Of a DNA stretch of 64,000 nucleotides, positions 37,175 to 46,068 are shown one piece after another. Position 1 is the stretch's first letter; each line of letters starts with the position of its first letter. Both the position numbers and the translations under genes were made by a program. The DNA comes from Candidatus Sedimenticola sp. (ex Thyasira tokunagai) (GTDB taxonomy: Bacteria > Pseudomonadota > Gammaproteobacteria > Chromatiales > Chromatiaceae): positions 434,598-498,597 of the forward strand of contig CP134874.1 of the NCBI GenBank assembly GCA_037318855.1, in the 5' to 3' direction. The notes under the pieces were generated by a model. The model ran no database searches and was not told where the DNA came from. It saw only the letters and a list, made by a program, of their open reading frames with translations.

Positions 37175-38905
37175 ATGCAGTTGATATTCAAATTCGTAGT
37201 GGTGTTGCTTTTTATTGTAGTTGTTGTCGGCTGCGAAAGCATGCAAAAAACGCCGGTCAGTGAGACGGCTGATGCTGAGCCGGCGGTGATGCCGTTCACT
37301 CCCGCGCCCCCGCCTGTTGAAGAGCTGACGCCACAGATTGTGTTTGACACCCTGGTGGGGGAGGTGGCGGCCCAGCGTGGAGATCTGGTTCTTGCCTACC
37401 ATCATCAGATGGAAGTGGCAATGGCGGCAGGCGATGCCAAATCGGCAGAGCGTGCTACTCGGGCCGCCCTTCATATGAAAAAAAATGAACTGGCTGAAAA
37501 GGCTGCGGTGCAGTGGGTTCGGCTGGCGCCAAATGATATTTCCGCACGGCAGCTGTTGGTGATGTTGCTGCTGCAGCAAGATAGTGAAGCGGATGTGCTG
37601 GAGCATCTGAAGGCAATTGTCAGGATCGGCCAAGCCAAGGGCGATAACGGTTTTTTAAGTGCTACAGCCGTAGTCAGTCGGGATCTGGGGCATGGTGAGT
37701 CGATTGCATTGATGCGCCGATTGGTCGCTGAGTTTCCGGGTGACCCCTGGGGGCGCTACGCTCTGGCGCTGACAGCCATGATGCATAAGGATTATGACAC
37801 CGCTGAGATCGAGGCGAAGGGACTGCTCGATCAGCGCCCGGATTGGATCAAAGCGTACCTGGTTTTAAGTCGTATCCATGTCGCCAGGGAAGATAAGGAG
37901 GCTGCAAAGGCGCTACTGGCCGATGCGGTCGGGCGGTTCCCTGAAGAGCCGCTGTTGCTTGCGGCTTATGCACGCATCTTGATAGATGTGAAGGAGTTGG
38001 AATCGGCACACTACCACTACCGTAAGCTGTGGGAAATGGAGCCGGATAATGAGACGGCAAACTACTGGCTGGGTGTTTTGAGCCTGGAGATGGAGCGTGG
38101 CGAAGAGGCGAGGGGCTACTTCGAGAAACTGATCGCTTTGGGAAAACGCAGTGATGTGGCTACCTATTTTCTTGGGCGAATCGAGGAAGATGCATCACAA
38201 CCTGATAAGGCGATCGACTGGTATCGTAAGGTACACAAGGGTGAGTTTTTTCATGATGCCCAGATCCGGATTGTTCGCCTGCTGATCGAAAGTGACCGCA
38301 TGAAAGAGGGGCGTGAGTGGCTTCAGCGGTTGCGGATCCGCATGCCGGAGCAGGCGGTTCGCCTCTATCTGGTAGAGGCGGAAATTCTGCGTGAGCAGAA
38401 TGCATTTGCCGAGGTGATGGCGCTCTATGATGGAGCGCTGGAGGCGTATGCGGACAATGAGGACCTACTTTATGCCCGGGCGCTTTTCGCCGTCACCCAA
38501 GGGCGAGTCGATATCCTTGAGGCTGATCTTAGAAAGGTCATTGCCGGCAATCCGGAGCATGCCGATGCTCTTAACGCCTTGGGCTACACCCTGGCTGACA
38601 AGACCGATAGGTATCAGGAGGCTTTGGCGCTGGTTCAGCAGGCGCTTAAGCTGAAGCCCGCCGCCCCCTCCATTCTCGATAGCATGGGGTGGGTGCAGTT
38701 TCGACTGGGCAATCACAGCCGGGCGTTAGAGTACCTCCAGCGCGCCTTCGATCAGCTGCAGGATCAGGAGATAGCCGCCCACCTGGGAGAAGTGCTTTGG
38801 GTGATGGGAGAGCAGGAGAGAGCCAAGGCGGTGTGGCGGCAGATACTCGAGAAAGAGCCTGAGAGCCACCATATTCTGGATACAATGCGCCGTCTGCTGC
38901 CATGA
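37175..38905 (+). CDS. TPR-repeat outer-membrane lipoprotein
   Basis: 576 residues from the ATG at 37175, with AGGGA just upstream; the frame extends to 37118 without support. Signal peptide and lipobox (LFIVVVVGC) place it in the outer or inner membrane facing the periplasm. The rest is a chain of tetratricopeptide repeats (for example ARILIDVKELESAHYHYRKL and the C-terminal LNALGYTLADKTDRYQEALA). It precedes ispE with a 4-base overlap. The locus is where lolB usually sits in relatives; lolB itself is absent between these genes. Specific role unknown; scaffolding is inferred. Confidence 0.88.
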   Translation: MQLIFKFVVVLLFIVVVVGCESMQKTPVSETADAEPAVMPFTPAPPPVEELTPQIVFDTLVGEVAAQRGDLVLAYHHQMEVAMAAGDAKSAERATRAALHMKKNELAEKAAVQWVRLAPNDISARQLLVMLLLQQDSEADVLEHLKAIVRIGQAKGDNGFLSATAVVSRDLGHGESIALMRRLVAEFPGDPWGRYALALTAMMHKDYDTAEIEAKGLLDQRPDWIKAYLVLSRIHVAREDKEAAKALLADAVGRFPEEPLLLAAYARILIDVKELESAHYHYRKLWEMEPDNETANYWLGVLSLEMERGEEARGYFEKLIALGKRSDVATYFLGRIEEDASQPDKAIDWYRKVHKGEFFHDAQIRIVRLLIESDRMKEGREWLQRLRIRMPEQAVRLYLVEAEILREQNAFAEVMALYDGALEAYADNEDLLYARALFAVTQGRVDILEADLRKVIAGNPEHADALNALGYTLADKTDRYQEALALVQQALKLKPAAPSILDSMGWVQFRLGNHSRALEYLQRAFDQLQDQEIAAHLGEVLWVMGEQERAKAVWRQILEKEPESHHILDTMRRLLP

Positions 38906-39768
38906 GTGGTATGGATAGTACCGATTGGCCGGCACCGGCAAAACTGAACCTGATGTTGCGGATCGTGGGGCAACGTGACGATGGTTACCACCTGTTGCAG
39001 ACCGTATTTCAGTTCCTCGATAAGGGAGACAGGCTGGGATTTCGTTTGCGTGATGATGGGAAAATTGTTCGCCTGAGAGAGGTTCATGGTGTAGCGGCAA
39101 ACGATGACCTGGTGGTGCGGGCGGCGCGGCTGCTCCAGGAGCATGCCGGCGTCGGATATGGCGTCGATATCCTGCTGGACAAACGACTCCCCATGGGGGG
39201 TGGGCTTGGTGGTGGCAGTTCTGATGCCGCCACCACCCTGGTTGCACTGAATCATTTGTGGAAAGTGGGTCTGGATTTTAGCCAACTCACAGAGTTGGGG
39301 CTCTCTCTGGGGGCGGACGTCCCTGTATTCATCCACGGTGAGGCCGCCTGGGGTGAGGGGGTGGGGGAGCGGTTGCAGACTCTTGTTCTGCCTGAACCCT
39401 GGTATTTGGTGATTATTCCACCCTGCCACGTCTCTACTGCAGATGTTTTTACAGATCCGCAATTGACACGAGACTCGCCACGGATGAAAATAGCCGACTT
39501 TCTTGCCGGAAGTGCCCGCAACGACTGCCTTGATGTGGTGGTTAAAAACTACCCTGAGGTGGCGGCTGCGCTGGAGTGGCTTGGGCAGTATGCCGAGGCT
39601 CGGCTGACGGGAACAGGGGCTTGTATTTTTGCCGCCTTTGAGTCAGAAGCCAGTGCGCAATCTCTGTTAGAGCGGTTGCCGGCCGGCAATCAGGGTTTTG
39701 TCGCCCGGGGTGTCAACCACTCCCCGCTCAAGGGTTGTCTGGAGTCCAGAGTGGCTGCCGGCGGCTAG
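38902..39768 (+). CDS. ispE: 4-diphosphocytidyl-2-C-methyl-D-erythritol kinase
   Basis: 288 residues, GHMP kinase of the MEP isoprenoid pathway. N-terminal PAPAKLNLMLRIVGQRDDGYH, ATP loop PMGGGLGGGSSDAA and the C-terminal TGTGACIFAAF are all present. It lies between the TPR lipoprotein and tRNA-Gln, the conserved position in Gammaproteobacteria. Confidence 0.97.
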   Translation: MSGMDSTDWPAPAKLNLMLRIVGQRDDGYHLLQTVFQFLDKGDRLGFRLRDDGKIVRLREVHGVAANDDLVVRAARLLQEHAGVGYGVDILLDKRLPMGGGLGGGSSDAATTLVALNHLWKVGLDFSQLTELGLSLGADVPVFIHGEAAWGEGVGERLQTLVLPEPWYLVIIPPCHVSTADVFTDPQLTRDSPRMKIADFLAGSARNDCLDVVVKNYPEVAAALEWLGQYAEARLTGTGACIFAAFESEASAQSLLERLPAGNQGFVARGVNHSPLKGCLESRVAAGG

Positions 39769-39784
39769 GCAAGAACAGAGTTAT

Positions 39785-39859
39785 TGGGGCGTCGCCAAGA
39801 GGTTAGGCATCGGGTTTTGATCCCGACATACGCAGGTTCGAATCCTGCCGCCCCAGCCA
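39785..39859 (+). tRNA. tRNA-Gln (TTG)
   Basis: 75 bases including an encoded CCA. The acceptor stem TGGGGCG pairs with CGCCCCA; the anticodon loop TTTTGAT carries TTG; the T-arm is CGCAGGTTCGAATCCTGCC. It begins 16 bases after ispE and is probably co-transcribed. Its 3' end is duplicated 182 bases downstream. Confidence 0.97.
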
Positions 39860-40093
39860 TATTTAAGAGATTGTGAGTTTGGAAATCTGCTGCGGCAGAG
39901 AAAAGTTCACAGGCTCAGGGCGGCAGGGTTCGAACCGTAAGAGGTTCGACATCTCCGCGTAGCGGAGTGAACGTTGGCTGCAAGCCAGCGGCCCCGAAGG
40001 GGCGAAGGGCGTAGCCCTGAGTCATCCTGCCGCCCCAGCCATATTTAAGAGACTACGGGCTCAGAAATCTGCTGCGGCAGAGGAAAGTGCCCA
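39842..40093. mobile_element. tRNA-Gln-associated structured element
   Basis: The tRNA 3' end and its following about 65 bases (39842-39908) recur at 40024-40088, a period of 182 bases. Between them, 39918-39936 is an antisense copy of the T-arm and 3' end (18 of 19 positions). Four small hairpins follow: 39953-39967, 39975-39987, 39991-40003 and 40006-40018, with loops GTA, GCA, GAA and GTA. The antisense copy can pair with the second tRNA 3' end, enclosing the hairpins. It is related in plan to the element behind tRNA-Tyr. A further short echo (CCCAGCCATATTT) begins at 40090. Confidence 0.85.
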
Positions 40094-40126
40094 GCCATAT
40101 TTTGAGTGTCTGTTGAGGGTCTCGCG

Positions 40127-41080
40127 GTGTCAGCCAGCGGAATGATGGTATTTTCGGGTAATGCCAACCCAGAACTAGTGGCGGAGATTATCGGCCGCTT
40201 GAATCTGCCTCTGGGGCGGGCGGTCGTTGGTAGTTTCAGCGACGGTGAAGTGATGGCCGAAATACAGGAGAGTGTCAGGGGGCGGGATGTCTACGTTATC
40301 CAGTCGACCTCACAGCCGACCAATGACAACCTGATGGAGCTGCTGGTACTGATGGACGCCCTGCGCTGGAGTTCGGCAGGTCGTATCACGGCGGTCATAC
40401 CCTACTTCGGTTATGCGCGTCAGGACCGGCGGCCGCGCTCAGCTCGAGTGCCGATCACCGCTCGTTTGGTGGCAAAGCAGCTGGCGGCCGCAGGGGCGGA
40501 CCGCGTGGTGACGGTGGATCTCCATGCAGATCAGATCCAGGGTTTTTTCGATACTCCGGTAGATAATGTCTACGCCCTACCGATCCTGCTTGGAGACGTC
40601 TGGCGGCAGAAATATTCAAACCTGATGGTGGTTTCGCCCGATGTAGGTGGCGTGGTCCGCGCCAGAGCGCTGGCAAAACAGCTGGATGACGCAGATCTAG
40701 CGATTATCGACAAGCGCCGACCAAAGGAGAATGTCTCCCAGGTGATGAACATCATTGGTGATGTTGAGGGGCGCACCTGTGTGCTGATTGACGATATGGT
40801 CGACACGGCGGGCACCCTCTGTAAGGCGGCTCAGGCACTGAAAGAACACGGTGCTGAATGCGTGGTGGCCTACTGTACCCATCCGGTGCTTTCCGGCCCT
40901 GCGGTCGAAAACATCAATAGTTCCGTGTTGGATGAGCTGGTGGTTTCCAATACCATTGCGCTCCATTCTGAGGCGCAGATGTGCGATAAGATTCGCCAGA
41001 TCAGCATTGCTGAACTGTTGGCCGAGACCATGCGGCGTATCGCTAACGACGAGTCAGTCAGCTCGCTGTTTATGGAGTGA
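40127..41080 (+). CDS. prs: ribose-phosphate pyrophosphokinase
   Basis: 317 residues from GTG 40127, which has GAGGG seven bases upstream; an ATG at 40142 and a GTG at 40106 are alternatives. It makes PRPP from ribose 5-phosphate and ATP. Motifs: [24 protein letters not shown], the ATP flexible-loop region, [13 protein letters not shown] and the PRPP loop [13 protein letters not shown]. It follows tRNA-Gln and its structured element. Confidence 0.96.
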   Translation: MSASGMMVFSGNANPELVAEIIGRLNLPLGRAVVGSFSDGEVMAEIQESVRGRDVYVIQSTSQPTNDNLMELLVLMDALRWSSAGRITAVIPYFGYARQDRRPRSARVPITARLVAKQLAAAGADRVVTVDLHADQIQGFFDTPVDNVYALPILLGDVWRQKYSNLMVVSPDVGGVVRARALAKQLDDADLAIIDKRRPKENVSQVMNIIGDVEGRTCVLIDDMVDTAGTLCKAAQALKEHGAECVVAYCTHPVLSGPAVENINSSVLDELVVSNTIALHSEAQMCDKIRQISIAELLAETMRRIANDESVSSLFME

Positions 41081-41198
41081 AGCAACAATTTCTTTCCCCT
41101 TGACTGCACATAGTGGCAGTGGGTGGGATAAAACCAGCACCGCCATTTCTGGTCGCGGAATGGCGGTGTATTTATTAACAGATGATTTGGAGAAAATC

Positions 41199-41861
41199 AT
41201 GGAAAATGCATTTGAAGTAGAAGCGCAGCCGCGCACTGACACAGGGAAGGGTGCGAGCCGCCGCCTGCGTCAGGCCGGTCTGGTCCCAGGTATTGTTTAT
41301 GGTGCTCATCAGGATCCTGAGATGATCAGTGTGGTTCACACTGATCTGCTTCGGCGTCTGGATAATGAGGCGTTTTACTCCCGCATCCTCGACTTGAAGA
41401 TTGACGGTAAGAGTGAGCAGGTCATTCTTAAGGATCTGCAGCGCCACCCTGCCAGGCCTTATGTCGTACACGCTGATTTCCTGCGTGTCAGTGCTACAGA
41501 GAAGCTCAAGACCCGTGTGCCCCTGCACTTCATAGGTGACGATCTGTCGCCTGGCTTGAAGGCTGGAGGTGCTATCTCTCGCCACGTCACTGATGTTGAT
41601 GTTAGTTGCCTGCCGGCTGATCTCCCTGAGTTCATCGAGGTTGATGTGTCTGCTCTGGAGATAGGAGATAATATCCTGTTGTCCGGTCTGTCACTGCCCT
41701 CAGGTGTCGAGCTTGTTGCTCTGGCACAGGAAGGTGATCACGACGTACCTGTCGTCTCCGTCCACGTAATGCATACTGGTCCTGATGAGGAGGACGAGGC
41801 CGTGGGTGAAGCGGATGTAGTGGGTGAGGCGGGTGAAGTGGACGAAGCGCCGGCGTCCTAA
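41199..41861 (+). CDS. rplY: ribosomal protein L25, general stress (CTC) form
   Basis: 220 residues from the ATG at 41199 (TTGGAG ribosome site). An N-terminal L25 domain binds 5S rRNA (GKGASRRLRQAGLVPGIVYG), and a C-terminal beta domain of the CTC type plus an acidic tail (EEDEAVGEADVVGEAGEVDE) follow. It is longer than the 94-residue E. coli L25 but usual for the CTC form. The order prs-rplY-pth is conserved. Confidence 0.95.
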   Translation: MENAFEVEAQPRTDTGKGASRRLRQAGLVPGIVYGAHQDPEMISVVHTDLLRRLDNEAFYSRILDLKIDGKSEQVILKDLQRHPARPYVVHADFLRVSATEKLKTRVPLHFIGDDLSPGLKAGGAISRHVTDVDVSCLPADLPEFIEVDVSALEIGDNILLSGLSLPSGVELVALAQEGDHDVPVVSVHVMHTGPDEEDEAVGEADVVGEAGEVDEAPAS

Positions 41862-41878
41862 TTTCTCAATCCGGCAGT

Positions 41879-41904
41879 GGGCGGGGGGGCTTTCTCCCCC
41901 GCCT
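41879..41904 (+). terminator. GC-rich hairpin after rplY
   Basis: GGGCGGGGGGG and CCCCCGCC arms around CTTTCT, directly after the rplY stop and 16 bases before pth. No T-run follows, so it is more likely an attenuator, processing site or mRNA stabiliser than a full terminator. Confidence 0.5.
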
Positions 41905-41919
41905 GCTGCACACACAAAA

Positions 41920-42501
41920 ATGTCATCTCCAATTCGTCTTATCGTTGGCCTGGGCAATCCGGGTGCAGAGTATATCGATACACGCCACAATGCAGGCTTC
42001 TGGTTTATTGACCAGCTGGCACGGCGGCATGGTGGTACCTTCAAGGCGGAATCCAAGTTTCATGGGCACTGCTGTCGTATTCGTGCCGGCAGACATGAGT
42101 GTTGGCTGCTGAAGCCGACCACCTTTATGAATCGCAGTGGACAGTCAGTCTCCAGCCTCGCCAACTATTTCAAAATCCCGCTGGAGGAGATCCTGGTGGC
42201 TCATGATGAGCTGGATATGGCGCCCGGTGTCATTCGTCTGAAACAGGGTGGAGGGCATGCGGGTCATAATGGTCTGCGTGACATCATGAGTGCCATGGGC
42301 GGAAGGGACTTCTGGCGTCTGCGTATTGGTATCGACCACCCGGGAAACGCCAAGCAGGTCGTGAACTATGTCCTTGGGCGGCCGAGCCGCGACGATGCGG
42401 ATGCGATTGCCGGTGCAATCGATGAAGCGGAGTCCGCTGTTGCTGATCTCCTTAATGGTGAATTTCAGCGGGTGATGCACCGGTTGCACTCGGGGCGATA
42501 G
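41920..42501 (+). CDS. pth: peptidyl-tRNA hydrolase
   Basis: 193 residues from the ATG at 41920 (MSSPIRLIVGLGNPG). It releases tRNA from prematurely dropped peptidyl-tRNA. The active-site residues N13 and H23 lie in GLGNPGAEYIDTRHNAG, with FMNRSGQSV, AHDELDMAPG and GGGHAGHNGLRDI as further motifs. It ends the prs-rplY-pth run, followed by a clear terminator. Confidence 0.96.
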   Translation: MSSPIRLIVGLGNPGAEYIDTRHNAGFWFIDQLARRHGGTFKAESKFHGHCCRIRAGRHECWLLKPTTFMNRSGQSVSSLANYFKIPLEEILVAHDELDMAPGVIRLKQGGGHAGHNGLRDIMSAMGGRDFWRLRIGIDHPGNAKQVVNYVLGRPSRDDADAIAGAIDEAESAVADLLNGEFQRVMHRLHSGR

Positions 42502-42526
42502 CAGTAATTAGTTCTCGGTGAATGAT

Positions 42527-42565
42527 AAAACTCCCATACAGCCCCGCTCTATGGGAGTTTTGCTT
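42527..42565 (+). terminator. rho-independent terminator of the prs-rplY-pth operon
   Basis: AAAACTCCCATA (42527-42538) pairs perfectly with TATGGGAGTTTT (42550-42561), loop CAGCCCCGCTC, followed by GCTTAT. It lies 25 bases after the pth stop. Confidence 0.88.
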
Positions 42566-42994
42566 ATATGGCTCACTAAGATAGGACGCTACACTAGCCA
42601 TCTGAGATGGTGGTACCCGCTCTGACGACAGTTAAGTGTTAAGGATAACCATAATATACCCTGCAAGATATGCCTATCATATTGAATTATTAGAAATTGC
42701 TGAATAATAGAAGTACTCGGTTCGGGCTTCTATTATCGTTCTAAAAGTGTTAGAAATACGGCACAAGAAAAATAGGAGCTGGCTTTTTATGACGGAAAAG
42801 CTGTCATCGCCATGCTTCAGGTCTCTTCTGAGACAACAATTTCATGGAGCTACAGACCCACAAGGACGATGCGTCGTGAGTCGGTAATGGCCAAAAACGC
42901 ATCTATCCTCTGGCCTGTTTGTTTCTACTAAAATATAAGATTTCGCACGAAGCATAAAGCTTCGATCTGCGTACGATGTATCAAATGAGGATGG
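42562..42994. other. long leader region upstream of the LolA-like gene
   Basis: About 430 bases without a gene. A perfect 10-base inverted repeat (ATAATAGAAG near 42704 and CTTCTATTAT near 42728) forms a hairpin without a T-run. A second short stem, GTCTC-TTCT-GAGAC, lies near 42822. The stretch is AT-rich, and the promoter of the transport operon must lie here. No known riboswitch consensus was recognised. Confidence 0.5.
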
Positions 42995-43951
42995 ATGATG
43001 TTTAATAAGAAGCTTGGCGTAAAGGTGTTGGTTTGTGCGCTGTTTACCGCACCTGCTGTTTCCACCGCCGGAGTCTCTCCGGATCTCCCGTACCCCACCG
43101 GTGATGTGACTGCCGACCAGATTATCGATCAGGTCTACTTTGTAAACCACTTCTACGCATTGAAAAACTTTGCGATCACCAAAAAGGGGCGTGATATCAC
43201 CGTGCTGGTGAGTAAGGCCCAAGGCAAAAAGCCCTCAACCAACACGCTCGAACGTTATCTCAATAATAACTATAAGGACGATGCGAAGGTACGCGCCAAG
43301 GATCTGGCTATCTTCCGCTCCGGTAAACTGAAGGGTACCGGTATGTTGATCACCGACTATGATGATGATGCGAAGAGTCAGTCCTATATGATCTGGCTGC
43401 CCGCACTGCGCAAGATTCGTCGCTTTGCACAACCGGCTCACGACGATGCCTGGGGTGGCACCGACTTCACCTTCGGCGATGTGGTTTTGCGTAAGCCGCA
43501 CAACGAGACCCATGAGTTGCTGGGTAAGGCAACCTTCGAAGGTTGCCTGGGTGCCATGGATATCCCTGCAAATCAACGTTCACGCTATACCAAGAGTCTC
43601 CCTGAAGCGGCCTGTACACCGAAGGGCAAAGAGGTCTACAAGGTCAAGAGCACAACCAAATTCGAAAACTGGTGGTATGACAGTCGTATCAGCTACATCG
43701 ATACCAAGACTTTTGCCGATTACCGCACCGAGTATTTCAAAGGTGGAGAGCAGGTCAAGGTTCTGGATCGTGACTGGAAGAGCCTGAATATGAGTGATCC
43801 GCGGGCACAGGCGTGGGGCTACTGGTATGGCAAGACTACAGCCACCGGCCATGAGACCTGGGCAGTGATCCCCGATAAAGTTGTCGTTTCCAACGGCGAT
43901 TTCAAAGAGAAGTTGTGGACCGAGAAGACCCTGAGAAAGATCAAGCGCTAA
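42995..43951 (+). CDS. outer-membrane lipoprotein-sorting-like (LolA-fold) protein
   Basis: 318 residues with a signal peptide ending near APAVSTAG. The body fits the LolA-like family found beside RND/MMPL exporters: GRDITVLVSKAQGKK, MLITDYDDDAKSQSYMIWLPALRKIRRF, DDAWGGTDFTFGDVV. Members have a hydrophobic cavity and are thought to carry lipid-like molecules across the periplasm. It is first of a three-gene set with the barrel protein and the transporter. An ATG at 42998 is an equal start candidate. Confidence 0.85.
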   Translation: MMFNKKLGVKVLVCALFTAPAVSTAGVSPDLPYPTGDVTADQIIDQVYFVNHFYALKNFAITKKGRDITVLVSKAQGKKPSTNTLERYLNNNYKDDAKVRAKDLAIFRSGKLKGTGMLITDYDDDAKSQSYMIWLPALRKIRRFAQPAHDDAWGGTDFTFGDVVLRKPHNETHELLGKATFEGCLGAMDIPANQRSRYTKSLPEAACTPKGKEVYKVKSTTKFENWWYDSRISYIDTKTFADYRTEYFKGGEQVKVLDRDWKSLNMSDPRAQAWGYWYGKTTATGHETWAVIPDKVVVSNGDFKEKLWTEKTLRKIKR

Positions 43952-44023
43952 GTGCAGGTCTGTGCAGCCCGCCCCTACCTGGGGGTTGCGGCGCACCCCG
44001 ATATGTTTAGAGGATTTTTGATA

Positions 44024-45865
44024 ATGTTTAAAAGAACCCACCTTTCCCTCGCTGTGGCGGCTTTACTGGTTTTGCCTGTCGCTGCAATGGCTGAGATCGA
44101 AGTCTCCGGCTACGTAAAAAATGAAACTTCAGCATTTACCAGTAGTGGTCAAATGACTGGTCAAGGCACAACGAGAACTGATACGACTACAGCGAACGAT
44201 GCCGGCGACTTGATGAAGTTCGAAAACTCAGTTCGTCTATTCGTGAATGGCGATGTGGGCGAAGAGTCGTCCTTTCATGCCGACATCAACATGATTTACG
44301 ATAGCAAAGGCGTGAATTCAGATTATAAGGGCCATAGGAATTACACCCAGAATGATTGGATTCGAGAGCTCTATGTGGACACGACTGCTGGTGACTGGGA
44401 TTTCCGTATCGGTAAGCAGCAGGAAGTATGGGGTACAGCAGACGGTATCAAGTTGCTGGATATCATCAACCCTACTGATTTCCGTGAACTCAATCAGAAC
44501 ACCATGGAAGATGCTCGAATCCCGGTCTTTATGGTTAAGGGTGAAAGTGATGTAGGAGAGAACGGCAACGTTCAGTTCGTCATATCCCAAGCAGAAGAGA
44601 ACAAGATTGCAGGCTTGAATGCTAACGGCGACAGTGGCCATGCGTTCATTATGAAGGGTGTGGACTCCATTACCGGTCAAGTCAATGGTTTTCTGAATGT
44701 TGCACCAGAGCTAGCTACCGTTTCCGGTGCTTTTTTTGCCGCCTATGGCAGTGGCCCCGTCCTTAACAGCGTAGTAAATATGACGGTACAAAACTATGTT
44801 GACGGTGCAGGGGGTGGGTCGGCAGCTAATTTATTCGGCGTTGTAAGCGCAACAGGTGCAGTCACAAACCTAATGGATGGTACCAGTTGGGATCAGAGCG
44901 ATCCAAACTCAGCCTTTGAGTACATGAGCAATGCATCATTCTCCACCTTCGACACCTTTGTTGGAGCCACCTCCACCTACAGAGTTGACCGACCTGATGA
45001 CCCAGTGAATCTCGGACTTCGCTTTCGAAACAGCACTGATTCGGGGCTCAACTACTCCCTTAACTACCTCTATGCCTACGATTCTAACCCATCTGTCGGC
45101 ATTCACTGGGAAAACAGCTCTGGAGAAAAGCTTAGTGTAGTTAAGAGCGTTACGAGTGGTATTACCACCGTCGATTTGCAGGACAGCTCTTCCAACACCT
45201 ACGGTGGCGTCGCAGGCCTTGCGCCAATCCTGGTATTTGAGGAAAAGCACTATCGTAGCCACTATCTCGGTACCTCATTCGACACGGCTGTCGAAACTAA
45301 GGCGCTGGGACCAGTCGTCCTGCGTGGCGAGTTCCTCTACCAAAATGATGCTCGAGTCCCGGTCGTCAATCGTACCAATCTGGGGCATGGCGATCTCGTC
45401 GGAGGCCTGACCGTCGAAAAGGCCGACATGTTCAAGTATGTCCTTGGAGCGGACATTATGGTGGGAACAAACCTCATGATAAGCGGCCAGTTCATTCAGG
45501 CTATCAACCTTGATTTCGTCGATGACCGAAGCGGTTGCACTGAGGTGAACTGTGGTAGTTATACTGGTGATGCAGCGACACTCCATCTGACCAACGGCCT
45601 GCAGAAGGGTGAGGAGATCGATAATTTCTTGTCCCTATTCTTCTCCAAGCCCTTCGGTGAATCTCAGCTGGGTCGTTGGAACAATATCACTATCTATGAA
45701 GAGGGCGGTGGCTGGTGGAACCGTTTCGATGTGGAGTACTCCTTCAGTGACCAGTTGGTGGGTACGGCGGAGCTGAATACCTACTGGGGTGATGAGAACA
45801 CCACTTTCGGTCAGTTCGAAGAGTCCTCCAATATTCAGCTTGGCATCAAGTATCTCTTTGATTAA
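44024..45865 (+). CDS. DUF1302-like outer-membrane beta-barrel protein
   Basis: 613 residues from the ATG at 44024 (AGAGGA upstream); an upstream in-frame start at 43952 lacks support. A signal peptide ends at AAMA. It contains alternating beta-strand patterns, the segment WDFRIGKQQEVWGTADGIKLLDI-INPTDFRE typical of DUF1302-type porins, and a terminal ...IQLGIKYLFD strand ending in an aromatic followed by Asp. It probably forms an outer-membrane channel for hydrophobic compounds, acting with the adjacent LolA-like protein and RND transporter. A terminator follows. Confidence 0.8.
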   Translation: MFKRTHLSLAVAALLVLPVAAMAEIEVSGYVKNETSAFTSSGQMTGQGTTRTDTTTANDAGDLMKFENSVRLFVNGDVGEESSFHADINMIYDSKGVNSDYKGHRNYTQNDWIRELYVDTTAGDWDFRIGKQQEVWGTADGIKLLDIINPTDFRELNQNTMEDARIPVFMVKGESDVGENGNVQFVISQAEENKIAGLNANGDSGHAFIMKGVDSITGQVNGFLNVAPELATVSGAFFAAYGSGPVLNSVVNMTVQNYVDGAGGGSAANLFGVVSATGAVTNLMDGTSWDQSDPNSAFEYMSNASFSTFDTFVGATSTYRVDRPDDPVNLGLRFRNSTDSGLNYSLNYLYAYDSNPSVGIHWENSSGEKLSVVKSVTSGITTVDLQDSSSNTYGGVAGLAPILVFEEKHYRSHYLGTSFDTAVETKALGPVVLRGEFLYQNDARVPVVNRTNLGHGDLVGGLTVEKADMFKYVLGADIMVGTNLMISGQFIQAINLDFVDDRSGCTEVNCGSYTGDAATLHLTNGLQKGEEIDNFLSLFFSKPFGESQLGRWNNITIYEEGGGWWNRFDVEYSFSDQLVGTAELNTYWGDENTTFGQFEESSNIQLGIKYLFD

Positions 45866-45887
45866 CGATCAGCGAATCGTGTGACAT

Positions 45888-45937
45888 AAGAGAGGCGGTT
45901 GTAAGCTGAATGTTTACGGCCGCTTCTCTTTTTTTAT
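45888..45937 (+). terminator. rho-independent terminator after the barrel gene
   Basis: AAGAGAGGCGG pairs with CCGCTTCTCTT (with an inner GTAA/TTAC pairing), followed by a run of T. It may be partial, because the RND gene follows in the same direction 130 bases on. Confidence 0.82.
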
Positions 45938-46068
45938 TCAACAGGTTGTGTGACTGGATAAAGTCTCGCCTGCAGCCTGTGTCAAGTTGTCACCCTGTTT
46001 CTCTGCCGCTTTGTGTACCCAAGCTCCTGAGATAGAGATAAACCACTTATTCATAGGCGTTGAGTTAA

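Noticed and set aside
40851-41198. N-terminal extension of L25 from an upstream start
   Set aside because: The extension overlaps prs in another frame; the ATG at 41199 has a ribosome site and the family N-terminus.
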